NCBI GenBank assembly: GCA_029780695.1
Contig: JAKOYD010000131.1
Location: 23,282 to 87,281, forward strand
Length of the DNA: 64,000 bases
Source: Pseudomonadota bacterium
GTDB lineage: Bacteria > Pseudomonadota > Gammaproteobacteria > Burkholderiales > Burkholderiaceae_C
Direction of reading: 5' to 3'
Position numbers and translations under genes: made by a program. Below, one piece after another: positions 35,726 through 44,452 of the stretch (the first letter of the stretch is position 1; each line of letters starts with the position of its first letter). The notes beneath the pieces were generated by a model. The model worked only from the letters and a program-made list of their open reading frames with translations. It had not been told where the DNA came from and ran no database searches.

Positions 35726-37288
35726 CTAACTCGGCTTGAACAGGCCCTGATAGCGGTCGCGCAGCAGGTTTTTCTGCACCTTGCCCATGGTGTTGCGCGG
35801 CAGTTCGGGTTCGACGTAGCAGCGCTTGGGAATCTTGAAGTTGGCCAACCGCGCCTTCAGCTCGGCCAGCAACCGCTCACCATCCAGCGCGGCGCCGGGC
35901 TTGGCGATGACCACCGCCACGCCCACCTCGCCAAAGTCGGGGTGGGGCACGCCAACAATGGCGCTTTCGGCCACGCCGGGCAGCTCGTTCAGGTAGCCTT
36001 CGATCTCGGCCGGATAGACGTTGTAGCCCCCGCTGATGATCAGGTCCTTGCTGCGCCCGACGATGGTGACGTAGCCGCGCTCGTCCTGCTTGCCGACATC
36101 GCCGGTCTTGAAGAAGCCGTCGCTGGTGAACTCTTCGGCCGTCTTCTCGGGCATGCGCCAATAGCCGCTGAAGACGTTCGGCCCCGCCACCTGAATGCCG
36201 CCGATTTCGCCCGCCGGCATGGCGGCGCCGTCGTCACCGCGCACCCGCACCTCGACACCCGGCAGCGGGAAGCCCACCGTGCCGCCGCGCCTCTCGGCCT
36301 GCCCGTCGAAACGGCCATCCGCACGGTAGGGGTTGCTGGTCAGCATGATGGTTTCGCTCATGCCGTAGCGCTCCAGAATCGTGTGGCCGGTGCGCGCCTG
36401 CCAGTCGTTAAAGGTCTCGATCAGCAGCGGCGCCGAACCGCTGATGAACAGCCGCATGTGCGCCGCCTGCTGCCGCGTCAACGACGCTTCGCCCAGCATG
36501 CGCACGTACAGCGTCGGCACGCCCATGAACACGGTGGCGCGCGGCAGGTCGGCGATCACGCGTCGGGGGTCGAACTTGCCGTGCCACAGCATCTTCGAGC
36601 CGTTCAGCAGCGCGCCGTGAATGGCAACGAACAGCCCATGCACGTGGAAGATCGGCAGCGCGTGAATCAGCACGTCGCCGGGCTGCCAGCCCCAGTAGTC
36701 CTTCAGCATGGCCGCGTTGCTCAGCAGGTTGCCGTGCGACAGCATGGCGCCCTTGCTGCGGCCGGTGGTGCCGCTGGTGTACAGGATCGCCGCCAGGTCG
36801 CCCTCACCGCGCTGCACGGGCGTCTGCCGGTCGCTGCAATGCGCGGCGCGCTCCAGCAGGCTGCCGGTGCGGTCGTCGTCCAGCGTGAAGACGTGGCGCG
36901 TGCCGGCCTTGAAGGCGATTTGGCTGACCCACGGGAAGTTCTTGCTGCTGCACACCACCACGGCCGGCGCGGCGTTGCCGATGAAGTATTCGATCTCGGC
37001 GCTTTGATAGGCGGTATTGAGCGGCAGGAACACAAAGCCCGCCCGCAGCGTCGCCAGGTACAGCACCATGGCTTCGACCGACTTTTCGACCTGCACCGCC
37101 ACGCGCGGCGGCACGCCGTCGGCAGCCCGGGGAATGTCGAGCGACTGCAGCAGGTTGGCCACCATGGCGGTGGCGCGGTCGAGGTCGCGCCACGAATAGT
37201 GAAGGCCGTTGTCCGTTTCGACGGCGACGGTGTCCAGATCGGCCGGGAAGGCGTCGCGCAGCGCGACGAAAAGATTCTGGTTGGGCAT
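35726..37288 (-). CDS. matB: Malonyl-CoA synthetase (malonate-CoA ligase, MatB-like)
   Basis: A 520-residue ANL-superfamily enzyme. P-loop YTSGTTGRSKGAMLSHGN, adenine motif ERYGMSETIML, hinge FKTGDVGKQDERGYVTIVGRS, then DLIISGGYNVYPAEIE and the catalytic Lys in PRNTMGKVQKN. The combination VYPAEIEGYLNELPGV and GVPHPDFGEVGVAVV is characteristic of MatB. It forms malonyl-CoA from malonate, CoA and ATP. It is the last gene of a four-gene minus-strand run that also encodes malonyl-CoA decarboxylase, which strengthens the assignment. Confidence 0.9.
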   Translation of the reverse strand: MPNQNLFVALRDAFPADLDTVAVETDNGLHYSWRDLDRATAMVANLLQSLDIPRAADGVPPRVAVQVEKSVEAMVLYLATLRAGFVFLPLNTAYQSAEIEYFIGNAAPAVVVCSSKNFPWVSQIAFKAGTRHVFTLDDDRTGSLLERAAHCSDRQTPVQRGEGDLAAILYTSGTTGRSKGAMLSHGNLLSNAAMLKDYWGWQPGDVLIHALPIFHVHGLFVAIHGALLNGSKMLWHGKFDPRRVIADLPRATVFMGVPTLYVRMLGEASLTRQQAAHMRLFISGSAPLLIETFNDWQARTGHTILERYGMSETIMLTSNPYRADGRFDGQAERRGGTVGFPLPGVEVRVRGDDGAAMPAGEIGGIQVAGPNVFSGYWRMPEKTAEEFTSDGFFKTGDVGKQDERGYVTIVGRSKDLIISGGYNVYPAEIEGYLNELPGVAESAIVGVPHPDFGEVGVAVVIAKPGAALDGERLLAELKARLANFKIPKRCYVEPELPRNTMGKVQKNLLRDRYQGLFKPS

Positions 37289-37314
37289 GGTGGTGGCGTG
37301 ACGTAAACGATGGG

Positions 37315-38112
37315 TCAGAAGCGCGCGGGACGCTTTTCGAGAAAGGCGGCGATGCCCTCGCGGTGTTCGGCGCTGTCGGCATAGTCGTATGCGCCGTTTA
37401 CTATGTTTTCTATAGCTTTTGATGCAGTACTGCTAAGCGCTGAAGGCTCATTCAGCGCTCTGAACAGCTGCTTGTGGGCGCGCGCCGCCCGGGGCGCCAG
37501 TGCGGCGATGCGGCGGGCGCGCTCTTGCGCGTGCGGCAGCAACTCGTCGGGCGGCTCGATGCGGTGCAGAAAGCCGCGCGCCTTCATTTCGCCGGCGCCA
37601 AGCACGGCGGCTTCCAGCAGCATTTCGCGCGCCGTCGCCTCGCCGGCCACGCGCGCCACCAGTTGCGCCTCGCGCGGCGCCATCGGAAAGCCCAGCTTGG
37701 CGATGGGCGCGCCAAAACGGGCGTCGTCGGCCGCCACGCGGATGTCGCACGCACTGGCCATCTCCATGCCGGCGCCCATGCAGTTGCCCGCGATGGCGGC
37801 GACGATGGGCACGTCGCAGTCGAGCATGGCCCGCAGGCCGCCCCAGACTTCGTCTTCGTGAAAGGCGCGCAGGCTGGCGGTGGCAAAGCGAAACGACGGG
37901 TATTCGGCAATGTCGCCGCCAGCGCAGAAGTGCGCACCCTCGCCACGCAGCAGCACGCAGCGCCAGTCGCCGGACTGGATGCGCGCGAAAACGGCCTGCA
38001 GCTGGCGCCACATCGCGCGCGACATGGCGTTGAACTTGGCGCGGTGGCACAGGGTGACGACGGCGACGCGCGCGTCACCGTCGTCGCTGCTCAGGGACAC
38101 GTGGCCGGACAA
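37315..38112 (-). CDS. Enoyl-CoA hydratase/isomerase family protein (crotonase)
   Basis: 265 residues with the crotonase fold: oxyanion-hole segments GEGAHFCAGGDIAEY and NCMGAGMEMASACDIRVAADDARFGAPIAKLGF. A Glu (GAGMEMAS) occupies one of the catalytic positions. Its substrate is unknown; inside a malonate-CoA cluster it may act on a malonyl- or methylmalonyl-CoA relative. A 45-base dispersed repeat lies within the C-terminal coding region (about residues 222-238), encoding ALSSTASKAIENIV in frame. It is 22 bases from the Bug gene upstream and 26 from matB downstream. Confidence 0.87.
   Translation of the reverse strand: MSGHVSLSSDDGDARVAVVTLCHRAKFNAMSRAMWRQLQAVFARIQSGDWRCVLLRGEGAHFCAGGDIAEYPSFRFATASLRAFHEDEVWGGLRAMLDCDVPIVAAIAGNCMGAGMEMASACDIRVAADDARFGAPIAKLGFPMAPREAQLVARVAGEATAREMLLEAAVLGAGEMKARGFLHRIEPPDELLPHAQERARRIAALAPRAARAHKQLFRALNEPSALSSTASKAIENIVNGAYDYADSAEHREGIAAFLEKRPARF
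37399..37443. repeat. Dispersed AGCTAT/GCGCTTGAT element inside the crotonase gene
   Basis: CTATGTTTTCTATAGCT ... AAGCGCTGA aligns over 45 bases without gaps to the reverse complement of 3604-3648; CTATG, TTT, ATAGCT and AGCGCTGA are identical. Here it is part of an open reading frame. Confidence 0.7.
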
Positions 38113-38134
38113 GGGGCTGAAACCTTTACCCGAC

Positions 38135-39115
38135 TCAATCCAGCTTGGCGCCGGACAGCTTGACCACCTGCGCCCACTTGCGGATCTCGTCCTGGATCAG
38201 CTTGGCGAACTGCGCTCCGGACACGTTGGGAAAGTCGGCGCCCTGCCCCGCCCACACGGTCTTGGCCTCTGGCTCCTGGCAGGCCTTGCGCGCGACCTCG
38301 ATGGCGGCTGCCTGCGCATCGGCGGGCGTGCCCTTGGGCGCCCACAGGCCGTACCAGGTGTGCACGTCGTAGTCGGGCAGCCCCACTTCGGCGGCGCTGG
38401 GCACGTCGGGGAAGGCCGGGTTGCGCTGGCGGCCGGCCACCATCAGGGCCTTGATGCGGCCGCCCTTGATGTGGGTGGCCGACGAGCCCAAGCCGTCGAA
38501 GGCCATATCGACGTTGCCGGCGATCAGATCCTGCAGCGCCGGCCCGGCGCCGCGGTACGGAATGTGGGTGATGAAGGTTTTGCTTTGCTGCTTGAACAGC
38601 TCGCCCGCCAAATGGTGCACCGACCCGGCGCCGGCGGAGGCGTAGTTGAGCTTGCCGGGGCTGCGGCGGATCAGGTCGATGAATTCCTTGAAGCTGCCCG
38701 TGTTGGCGCGCTTGGCGTTGACCACCAGCACCTGCGGCACGCTGGCCACCTGGATCAGCGGCACGAAGTCTTTCTCGATGTCGTAGTCCAGTTTGGGGTA
38801 CATGCTGGGCGCCACCATGTGATGCGCGCCGCCCATGAACAGGCCGTAGCCATCAGGCGGCAGTTTGGCCGCGATCGAAGCACCCACGGTGCCGCCGGCG
38901 CCGCCGCGGTTGTCGATGACCAGCGTCTTGCCCGTCAGCTTGGAAAACTGCGCCGCCAGCGGCCGCGCAAAGGCGTCGGTGCCGCCACCGGCCGGAAACG
39001 GCACCACCAGCGTAACCGGCTTGGTCGGCCAGGCCGCCTGCGCGCGCAGCGCGGGCGACAGCGCCCAGGCGGCGCTGGCCAGCAGGGCATGACGGCGGCG
39101 GATGATGGGGTTCAT
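38135..39115 (-). CDS. Bug-family tripartite tricarboxylate transporter substrate-binding protein
   Basis: 326 residues. A signal peptide with an Arg run (RRRHALLASAAWALSPALRAQA) is followed by the Bug fold: WPTKPVTLVVPFPAGGGTDAFAR, VIDNRGGAGGTVGASIAAKLPPDGY and the ligand-binding loop region YRGAGPALQDLIAGNVDMAFD. Bug proteins capture carboxylates in the periplasm for TctAB-type permeases. No tctA/tctB gene is adjacent. Being between malonyl-CoA decarboxylase and crotonase, malonate is a plausible ligand. Its ATG overlaps the decarboxylase stop by four bases. Confidence 0.93.
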   Translation of the reverse strand: MNPIIRRRHALLASAAWALSPALRAQAAWPTKPVTLVVPFPAGGGTDAFARPLAAQFSKLTGKTLVIDNRGGAGGTVGASIAAKLPPDGYGLFMGGAHHMVAPSMYPKLDYDIEKDFVPLIQVASVPQVLVVNAKRANTGSFKEFIDLIRRSPGKLNYASAGAGSVHHLAGELFKQQSKTFITHIPYRGAGPALQDLIAGNVDMAFDGLGSSATHIKGGRIKALMVAGRQRNPAFPDVPSAAEVGLPDYDVHTWYGLWAPKGTPADAQAAAIEVARKACQEPEAKTVWAGQGADFPNVSGAQFAKLIQDEIRKWAQVVKLSGAKLD

Positions 39116-40542
39116 GGGCTTTGTCTCCTGTCTTGCGGGTTCGAAAACCACCCATCTTGCAGGCTTTCGACCGCGCCCGCCACGGGGACTTTTCCCTGTG
39201 CCAGCTGCGCGCGGTGCTTGTCCAGGCGTTTCAGGTCGTAGAGGTAGTTGACCATCAGGCCATACGACTGGCGCATGCCCTTGGGCGAGGGGTCGGCCAA
39301 CCAGTTCAGCCGTTCGATGCGCGCGCCATTGGCCAGGTGAAAGCGCGCCACCGCGTCGCGCGGGCGGCTGTCTTCGGCCTGCTCATGGCCCAGGTAGCGC
39401 GCCGCGCTGGCCAGCAGCCAGCGGCGAGCGGGGGATTTTTCGTCCAGCGTGGCGACGCCTTCCAGCGCCTTGAGCAGCAGGGGCGCGGCCACTTCGTCCT
39501 GGCCCAGCTGGCGCGCCAGCGCCTGCCGCGCGCGCGCCGGCATGGCCTGCAGCAGCGCATCGGCCTGCCTGCCCAGCCACGGGCGCAGCCCGGGTATGGG
39601 CGACAGCGTGGCGAACACCTTGAGCTGCGGAAATTCGTGCTGCAGCGCTTCGACCACGCGCTTGATCAGCGAATCGCCAAAGCTCACGCCCTTGAGGCCC
39701 GGCTGCGTGTTGCTGATGGAATAAAAAATGGCCGTCGTGGCCCTGCCCAGGTCGGCCGGCTCGGCCTCTTCGTCCAGCAGCGGGGTGATGCTGCCGGCCA
39801 TCGACTTGAGCAGCGCCACTTCGACGAAGATCAACGGCTCGCCCGGCAGCCTGGGGTGAAAGAAGCCGTAGCAGCGACGGTCTTCGTCGAGCCGGTTCTT
39901 GGCGTCGGCCCAGCTGCGAATGTCGTGCACGGCTTCGTACTTGATCAGTTTTTCGATCAGCGAGGCGGGCGAATGCCAGTCGATGCGCCGCAGCTCCAGA
40001 AAGCCGACGTCGAACCAGGTCGAAAACAGATCTTCCAGTTCGGCGTCGAGCGCCAGCAGGCGCTTTTCCTGCTTCAGGCGTGGCAGCAGTTCGGCCCGCA
40101 TGTCGACCAGAAAACGCACCCCGTCAGGGAATGCAGCAAAGCGTTGCAGCAGACGCGTGCGCGGCGATGCAAACGCCTTGCGCAGGCGCACTTCGGCGCG
40201 CGCTTCTTCGTCGGTATGGCGCGCGGCGTCGTACGCGGCGTGCGCGGCCTGAATGGCGGTGGGGTCGGGCGGAAACTGCTCGCTCATCAGCAGCCAGCAG
40301 TCCTGCCGCTGCTCTGGCGTGGCTTGGGCGTACCAGCGCGCCACGCCCGCGGCGCGGCGACCGCCTTCGACGTCGCTCACCATCGGGTCGGCCACGTTCT
40401 GCAACTCGCGCAGCGTGCGCCGCAGCACGCGCGGCGGCAGCGCTTCGTTGCTGCGGCCCAGCATGGCGCCCAGGCGCTCGCGGGTGCTGCGCAATTGGCG
40501 CGACAAGGTGGCTTCCAACCCGCTTTCCGCTTCACTATTCAT
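39112..40542 (-). CDS. Malonyl-CoA decarboxylase
   Basis: 476 residues, the expected length. An N-terminal helical domain (to about 170) is followed by the GNAT-like catalytic domain. The catalytic Ser lies in FATLSPIPGLRPWL and the His in FHLANGARIERLNW, with the conserved SYGLMVNYLYDLKRL near the C terminus. It converts malonyl-CoA to acetyl-CoA and CO2. With malonyl-CoA synthetase in the same operon it gives a route from malonate to acetyl-CoA. It is the first gene of the set; lgt ends 39 bases upstream. Homologous to MatA of rhizobia. Confidence 0.93.
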   Translation of the reverse strand: MNSEAESGLEATLSRQLRSTRERLGAMLGRSNEALPPRVLRRTLRELQNVADPMVSDVEGGRRAAGVARWYAQATPEQRQDCWLLMSEQFPPDPTAIQAAHAAYDAARHTDEEARAEVRLRKAFASPRTRLLQRFAAFPDGVRFLVDMRAELLPRLKQEKRLLALDAELEDLFSTWFDVGFLELRRIDWHSPASLIEKLIKYEAVHDIRSWADAKNRLDEDRRCYGFFHPRLPGEPLIFVEVALLKSMAGSITPLLDEEAEPADLGRATTAIFYSISNTQPGLKGVSFGDSLIKRVVEALQHEFPQLKVFATLSPIPGLRPWLGRQADALLQAMPARARQALARQLGQDEVAAPLLLKALEGVATLDEKSPARRWLLASAARYLGHEQAEDSRPRDAVARFHLANGARIERLNWLADPSPKGMRQSYGLMVNYLYDLKRLDKHRAQLAQGKVPVAGAVESLQDGWFSNPQDRRQSP

Positions 40543-40581
40543 AGCTGCACGCGCCCGTGGTGACTGCGCTGGCGTCTATAT

Positions 40582-41409
40582 TCATCTGCCTTCCGGCGCC
40601 CGGCTGGCCCAGGCCCACAGCGCCAGGCCGGCCACCATCATGGGCACGCACAGCCACTGCCCCATGCTCATGCCCAGGGCCAGCAGGCCCAGGTGCGCGT
40701 CGGGCTGGCGAAAGTATTCGGCCACGAACCGGAACACGCCGTAACCCAACAAAAACGCCCCGCTCACCTGCCCAGTCTTGCGCGGGTGGCGCGCGTACAG
40801 CCACAGCAGCACGAACAGCAGCACCCCTTCCAGCAGGAACTGGTAGATCTGCGACGGATGCCGCGGCGGGTTGGTGCCGTCCGGCAGCGCGGCGCCCGGA
40901 AACACCATGGCCCAAGGCAGCGACGGATCGGCCACGCGACCCCACAGCTCGCCGTTGATGAAATTGCCCACGCGGCCCGATGCCAGCCCCAGCGGCACGC
41001 AGGGCGCGATCAGGTCGGTCACCTGCAGCCAGGGCCGGCCGCGCGACTGCGCCCAGGCGATCATGGCCACGATGACGCCCAGCATCCCGCCGTGAAAGCT
41101 CATGCCGCCCTGCCAGATGGCGAAGATTTCCAGCGGGTGAGCGGCGTAATAGCCCGGCTTGTAGAACAGGCAATAGCCCAGGCGCCCCCCGGCGATGACG
41201 CCCAGCACGCCCCAGAACAGCAAGTCCTCGATGTCGCGCCGCGTCCACGGCGCGGGCTGGGTGATGGAAGCGTAGGGTTCGTGCCGCAGGCGCCGTGTCG
41301 CCAGAAAGAAGAACAGCGCGAACGCGACGAGGTAGGTGATGCCGTACCAGTGCACGGCCAATGGGCCAAGCCGGATGGCGATGGGATCGAATTGCGGGTG
41401 CATCAGCAT
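40582..41409 (-). CDS. lgt: Prolipoprotein diacylglyceryl transferase
   Basis: A 275-residue inner-membrane enzyme with about seven spans. It transfers diacylglycerol from phosphatidylglycerol to the lipobox Cys, the first step of lipoprotein maturation. The Lgt signature [14 protein letters not shown] is present, as are the N-terminal [12 protein letters not shown] and the catalytic-region [14 protein letters not shown]. Start 41409 ([23 protein letters not shown]) fits the family. Downstream of ilvD on the same strand. Confidence 0.96.
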   Translation of the reverse strand: MLMHPQFDPIAIRLGPLAVHWYGITYLVAFALFFFLATRRLRHEPYASITQPAPWTRRDIEDLLFWGVLGVIAGGRLGYCLFYKPGYYAAHPLEIFAIWQGGMSFHGGMLGVIVAMIAWAQSRGRPWLQVTDLIAPCVPLGLASGRVGNFINGELWGRVADPSLPWAMVFPGAALPDGTNPPRHPSQIYQFLLEGVLLFVLLWLYARHPRKTGQVSGAFLLGYGVFRFVAEYFRQPDAHLGLLALGMSMGQWLCVPMMVAGLALWAWASRAPEGR

Positions 41410-41507
41410 GAGGGGATTATGTACAGGCCGGGCCGCAAGGGCCGGGCGTTCCCCTCAAGGTGCGCGCCGGTTTAGGGTCAGGTGCTCGCCATGCGCGCAC
41501 ACGCGCA

Positions 41508-41535
41508 GATAGCTACCAAAATAGGAGCATGATGC
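41508..41535. repeat. AGCTAT-type short element between lgt and ilvD
   Basis: ATAGCTACCAAAATAGGAGC followed by ATGATGCGC; a diverged member of the dispersed family. The rest of this 173-base gap shows only a short GCCGGGCCGC/GGGCCGGGCG-type inverted repeat near 41426. Confidence 0.45.
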
Positions 41536-41582
41536 GCAGTTTGAGCGTGGGCTACCGACGCCATCGGCACCCACGCAGCGCG

Positions 41583-43442
41583 TCAGTCGTCCAGCAGCGA
41601 CAGATCGCGCACCGCGCCCTTGTCAGCCGACATGGCCAGCTTGGCGTAAGCCTTGAGCGCGGCCGACACCTTGCGGGGACGGGGCGCCGCGGGCTTCCAG
41701 CCGATCTTGTCCTGTTCGGCGCGGCGGCGCGCCAGTTCCTCGTCGCTAACCAGTACGTCGATGGTGCGCTTGGGGATGTCGATGCGGATGCGGTCACCGT
41801 TGCGCACCAGGCCGATGGCACCGCCCGCCGCGGCCTCGGGCGAGCAATGGCCAATCGACAGGCCCGACGTGCCGCCGGAAAAGCGCCCATCAGTCAGCAG
41901 CGCGCAGGCTTTGCCCAGCCCCTTGCTCTTGATGTAGCTGGTGGGGTAGAGCATCTCCTGCATGCCGGGGCCGCCCTTGGGCCCTTCGTAGCGCACCACC
42001 ACCACGTCGCCAGCCTTGACCTGGTCGTTCAGGATGTGCTCGACCGCCTCGTCCTGCGACTCGACCACGTGGGCCGGGCCTTCGAACACCAGCAGGCTGT
42101 CATCGACGCCCGCGGTCTTGACGACGCAGCCGGCCAGCGCGATGTTGCCGTGCAGCACGGCCAGGCCACCCTCCTTGGAAAAGGCGTGTTCGAACGAGCG
42201 GATGCAACCGCCCGCGCGGTCGGTGTCCAGGCTGGGCCAGCGCGCGGACTGGCTGAAGGCGACCTGCGTCGGCACGCCGCCCGGGCCGGCACGATAGAAG
42301 GTCTGCACCGCTTCGCTGGGCGCGCGCGCCACGTCCCATTCGTCGAGCGCCGCGCCCAGCGACGGCGCGTGCACGGCGGGCACGTCGGTGTGCAGCTTGC
42401 CGGCGCGGTCGAGTTCGCCCAGGATGGCCATGATGCCGCCGGCGCGGTGCACGTCCTCGATGTGGTACTTGTTGGTGTTGGGCGCCACCTTGCACAGCTG
42501 CGGTACGGTGCGCGACAGGCGGTCAATGTCCTGCATGCTGAAGTCGATACCGGCCTCTTGTGCGATGGCCAGCAGGTGCAGGATGGTGTTGGTGGAGCCG
42601 CCCATGGCGATGTCCAGCGTCATGGCGTTTTCGAACGCCTTGAAGCCCACGCTGCGTGGCAGCACGCGCTCGTCGTCCTGCTCGTAATAGCGGCGCGCCA
42701 GTTCCACGATCAGCTGGCCAGCGCGCTTGAACAAAGCCTCGCGGTCGGCGTGCGTGGCCACCACGGTGCCGTTGCCAGGCAGCGACAGGCCCAGCGCTTC
42801 GGTCAGGCAGTTCATCGAGTTGGCGGTGAACATGCCCGAGCACGAGCCGCACGTAGGGCAGGCAGAGCGTTCCACCTCGGCCACGTCGGCGTCGCTTTGC
42901 GACGGGTCGGCGGCCATCACCATGGCGTCGATCAGGTCGAGCTTGCGGATCTCGATGGTCTTGGTCTCGGGGTTGGCCAGCTTGGCCTTGCCCGCTTCCA
43001 TGGGGCCGCCGGACACGAACACCACCGGAATGTTCAGCCGCATCGCGGCCATCAGCATGCCGGGGGTGATCTTGTCGCAGTTGCTGATGCACACCATGGC
43101 ATCGGCGCAATGGCCGTTGACCATGTATTCGACGCTGTCGGCGATCAGGTCGCGGCTGGGCAGGCTATACAGCATGCCGTCGTGGCCCATGGCGATGCCG
43201 TCGTCGATGGCGATGGTGTTGAATTCCTTGGCCACGCCGCCCGCCGCCTCGATCTCGCGGGCCACCAGCTGGCCCAGGTCCTTCAGGTGCACGTGGCCGG
43301 GCACGAATTGCGTGAAGCTGTTGACGACCGCGATGATCGGCTTGTCGAAATCGCCATCCTTCATGCCGGTGGCGCGCCACAGGGAGCGGGCACCGGCCAT
43401 GTTGCGGCCGGCGGTGGAAGTTCTGGAACGGTAGATGGGCAT
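41583..43442 (-). CDS. ilvD: Dihydroxy-acid dehydratase
   Basis: 619 residues. The IlvD/Edd family Fe-S enzyme makes the 2-keto acids of valine, isoleucine and leucine synthesis. Fe-S cysteines appear in [15 protein letters not shown] and [17 protein letters not shown], the C-terminal signature [18 protein letters not shown] is present, and the start ([27 protein letters not shown]) is a standard family N terminus. Length 619 and the two Cys segments indicate the 4Fe-4S type. It is followed by lgt on the same strand. Confidence 0.97.
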   Translation of the reverse strand: MPIYRSRTSTAGRNMAGARSLWRATGMKDGDFDKPIIAVVNSFTQFVPGHVHLKDLGQLVAREIEAAGGVAKEFNTIAIDDGIAMGHDGMLYSLPSRDLIADSVEYMVNGHCADAMVCISNCDKITPGMLMAAMRLNIPVVFVSGGPMEAGKAKLANPETKTIEIRKLDLIDAMVMAADPSQSDADVAEVERSACPTCGSCSGMFTANSMNCLTEALGLSLPGNGTVVATHADREALFKRAGQLIVELARRYYEQDDERVLPRSVGFKAFENAMTLDIAMGGSTNTILHLLAIAQEAGIDFSMQDIDRLSRTVPQLCKVAPNTNKYHIEDVHRAGGIMAILGELDRAGKLHTDVPAVHAPSLGAALDEWDVARAPSEAVQTFYRAGPGGVPTQVAFSQSARWPSLDTDRAGGCIRSFEHAFSKEGGLAVLHGNIALAGCVVKTAGVDDSLLVFEGPAHVVESQDEAVEHILNDQVKAGDVVVVRYEGPKGGPGMQEMLYPTSYIKSKGLGKACALLTDGRFSGGTSGLSIGHCSPEAAAGGAIGLVRNGDRIRIDIPKRTIDVLVSDEELARRRAEQDKIGWKPAAPRPRKVSAALKAYAKLAMSADKGAVRDLSLLDD

Positions 43443-43556
43443 GGAATGGATGGCGTTGTGGGGTCGAAAAAAAGTCGGTTCGCCAAAGCTGGGCGGCGCA
43501 CGCTGGATTATGGCGGCCGGGTGGCGCGCACGCCTGCGCGCAGCGTGATGCCGCCC

Positions 43557-43811
43557 TCAGCGGCGGCGCGGTGCGGCCGTGCTGGGCTTCTGGCCAATGG
43601 CCGTGCGCTGGCGGTTGATGCGGTCGAGCTTGCGCTGCTCTTCTCTTTGCATGGCTTTGCGCTTGGTGTAGCCGGACCAGTCGGCCCAACTCCACCACGC
43701 GGCAGCCAGGGCGAATGGCGTCAGCACCCACCACCACGACCACGCGGCGACCGGACCGATCTCTTGCCATTTCAATAGCAACAAAACGATGCCGAGACCC
43801 AGAAAATACAT
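43557..43811 (-). CDS. Small Trp-rich membrane protein (TIGR04438 type)
   Basis: 84 residues. Two hydrophobic segments (MYFLGLGIVLLLLKW; WWWVLTPFALAAAWWSWADWSGY) contain nine Trp and are followed by a basic tail (TKRKAMQREEQRKLDRINRQR). This matches the small Trp-rich family that is restricted to Burkholderiales and close relatives; its function is unknown. It lies upstream of ilvD and is divergent from the cytochrome c gene. Confidence 0.88.
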   Translation of the reverse strand: MYFLGLGIVLLLLKWQEIGPVAAWSWWWVLTPFALAAAWWSWADWSGYTKRKAMQREEQRKLDRINRQRTAIGQKPSTAAPRRR

Positions 43812-43917
43812 GCGGCTTCCTTGATGTGCGCCAGATTTTTCGCACGCCGATCGTCAACCGAGAAGCGTAGAATGGCGTTGAACGACTGTAGCGCAACTAT
43901 CCCTTATGGAGGAAACG

Positions 43918-44229
43918 ATGAAGCGTGTTCTGTTGACTTTTGCCGCTCTGGCCGCCGTGGCCGCTGCGGCCCCCGCGATGGCCGACGAAGCCATGGCCAA
44001 GGCCAAGAACTGCATGGCCTGCCACGCCGTCGACAAGAAGCTGGTGGGCCCCGCCTACAAGGACGTCGCCAAGAAATACGCCGCCGATGCCAAGGCCGTT
44101 GACCTGCTGGCCGCAAAAATCCAGAAGGGCGGCTCCGGCGTGTGGGGCGCAGTGCCGATGCCTCCCAACGCCAACGTGAACGCCGACGAAGCCAAGAAGC
44201 TGGCCACTTGGGTCATGTCGATGAAGTGA
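43918..44229 (+). CDS. Class I cytochrome c (c551/c552 type)
   Basis: 103 residues. A signal peptide (LLTFAALAAVAAAAPAMA) is followed by a small cytochrome domain with heme motif CMACH near residues 32-36, DKKLVGPAYKDVAKKY and the axial Met in GAVPMPPNANV. It is a periplasmic electron carrier, probably delivering electrons to terminal oxidases such as cbb3. GGAGGAA lies just before the ATG at 43918. A TAGAAT at 43868 may be the -10 box. A strong terminator follows. Confidence 0.95.
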   Translation: MKRVLLTFAALAAVAAAAPAMADEAMAKAKNCMACHAVDKKLVGPAYKDVAKKYAADAKAVDLLAAKIQKGGSGVWGAVPMPPNANVNADEAKKLATWVMSMK

Positions 44230-44251
44230 TCTGACGATCACTTGCAGCACA

Positions 44252-44282
44252 AAAAAAGCCCGCGATGTTCGCGGGCTTTTTT
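44252..44282 (+). terminator. Terminator after the cytochrome c gene
   Basis: A 13-base stem (AAAAAAGCCCGCG / CGCGGGCTTTTTT) with a five-base loop and flanking T-run, 22 bases after the cytochrome stop. It works in either direction. Confidence 0.9.
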
Positions 44283-44391
44283 GTGGGCGCCTGCTTGGTC
44301 ACGCCGTGATCGCACTGCACACTTCTTGACGTTGGCGCCCCTGCGCCACGCTGCGCTCATTCGCGCTGTCGCGAAACGCCAAAACGCAGGC

Positions 44392-44425
44392 AAAAAAACG
44401 GGCGCTACACCCCATGTAGCGCCCG
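44392..44425 (-). terminator. Terminator after acs
   Basis: A perfect 11-base stem (CGGGCGCTACA / TGTAGCGCCCG) with a five-base loop; on the minus strand it is followed by seven T. It ends acs transcription 28 bases after the stop codon. Confidence 0.9.
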
Positions 44426-44452
44426 GCTCGCCTCCCTCCTGGAGGACGGGAC

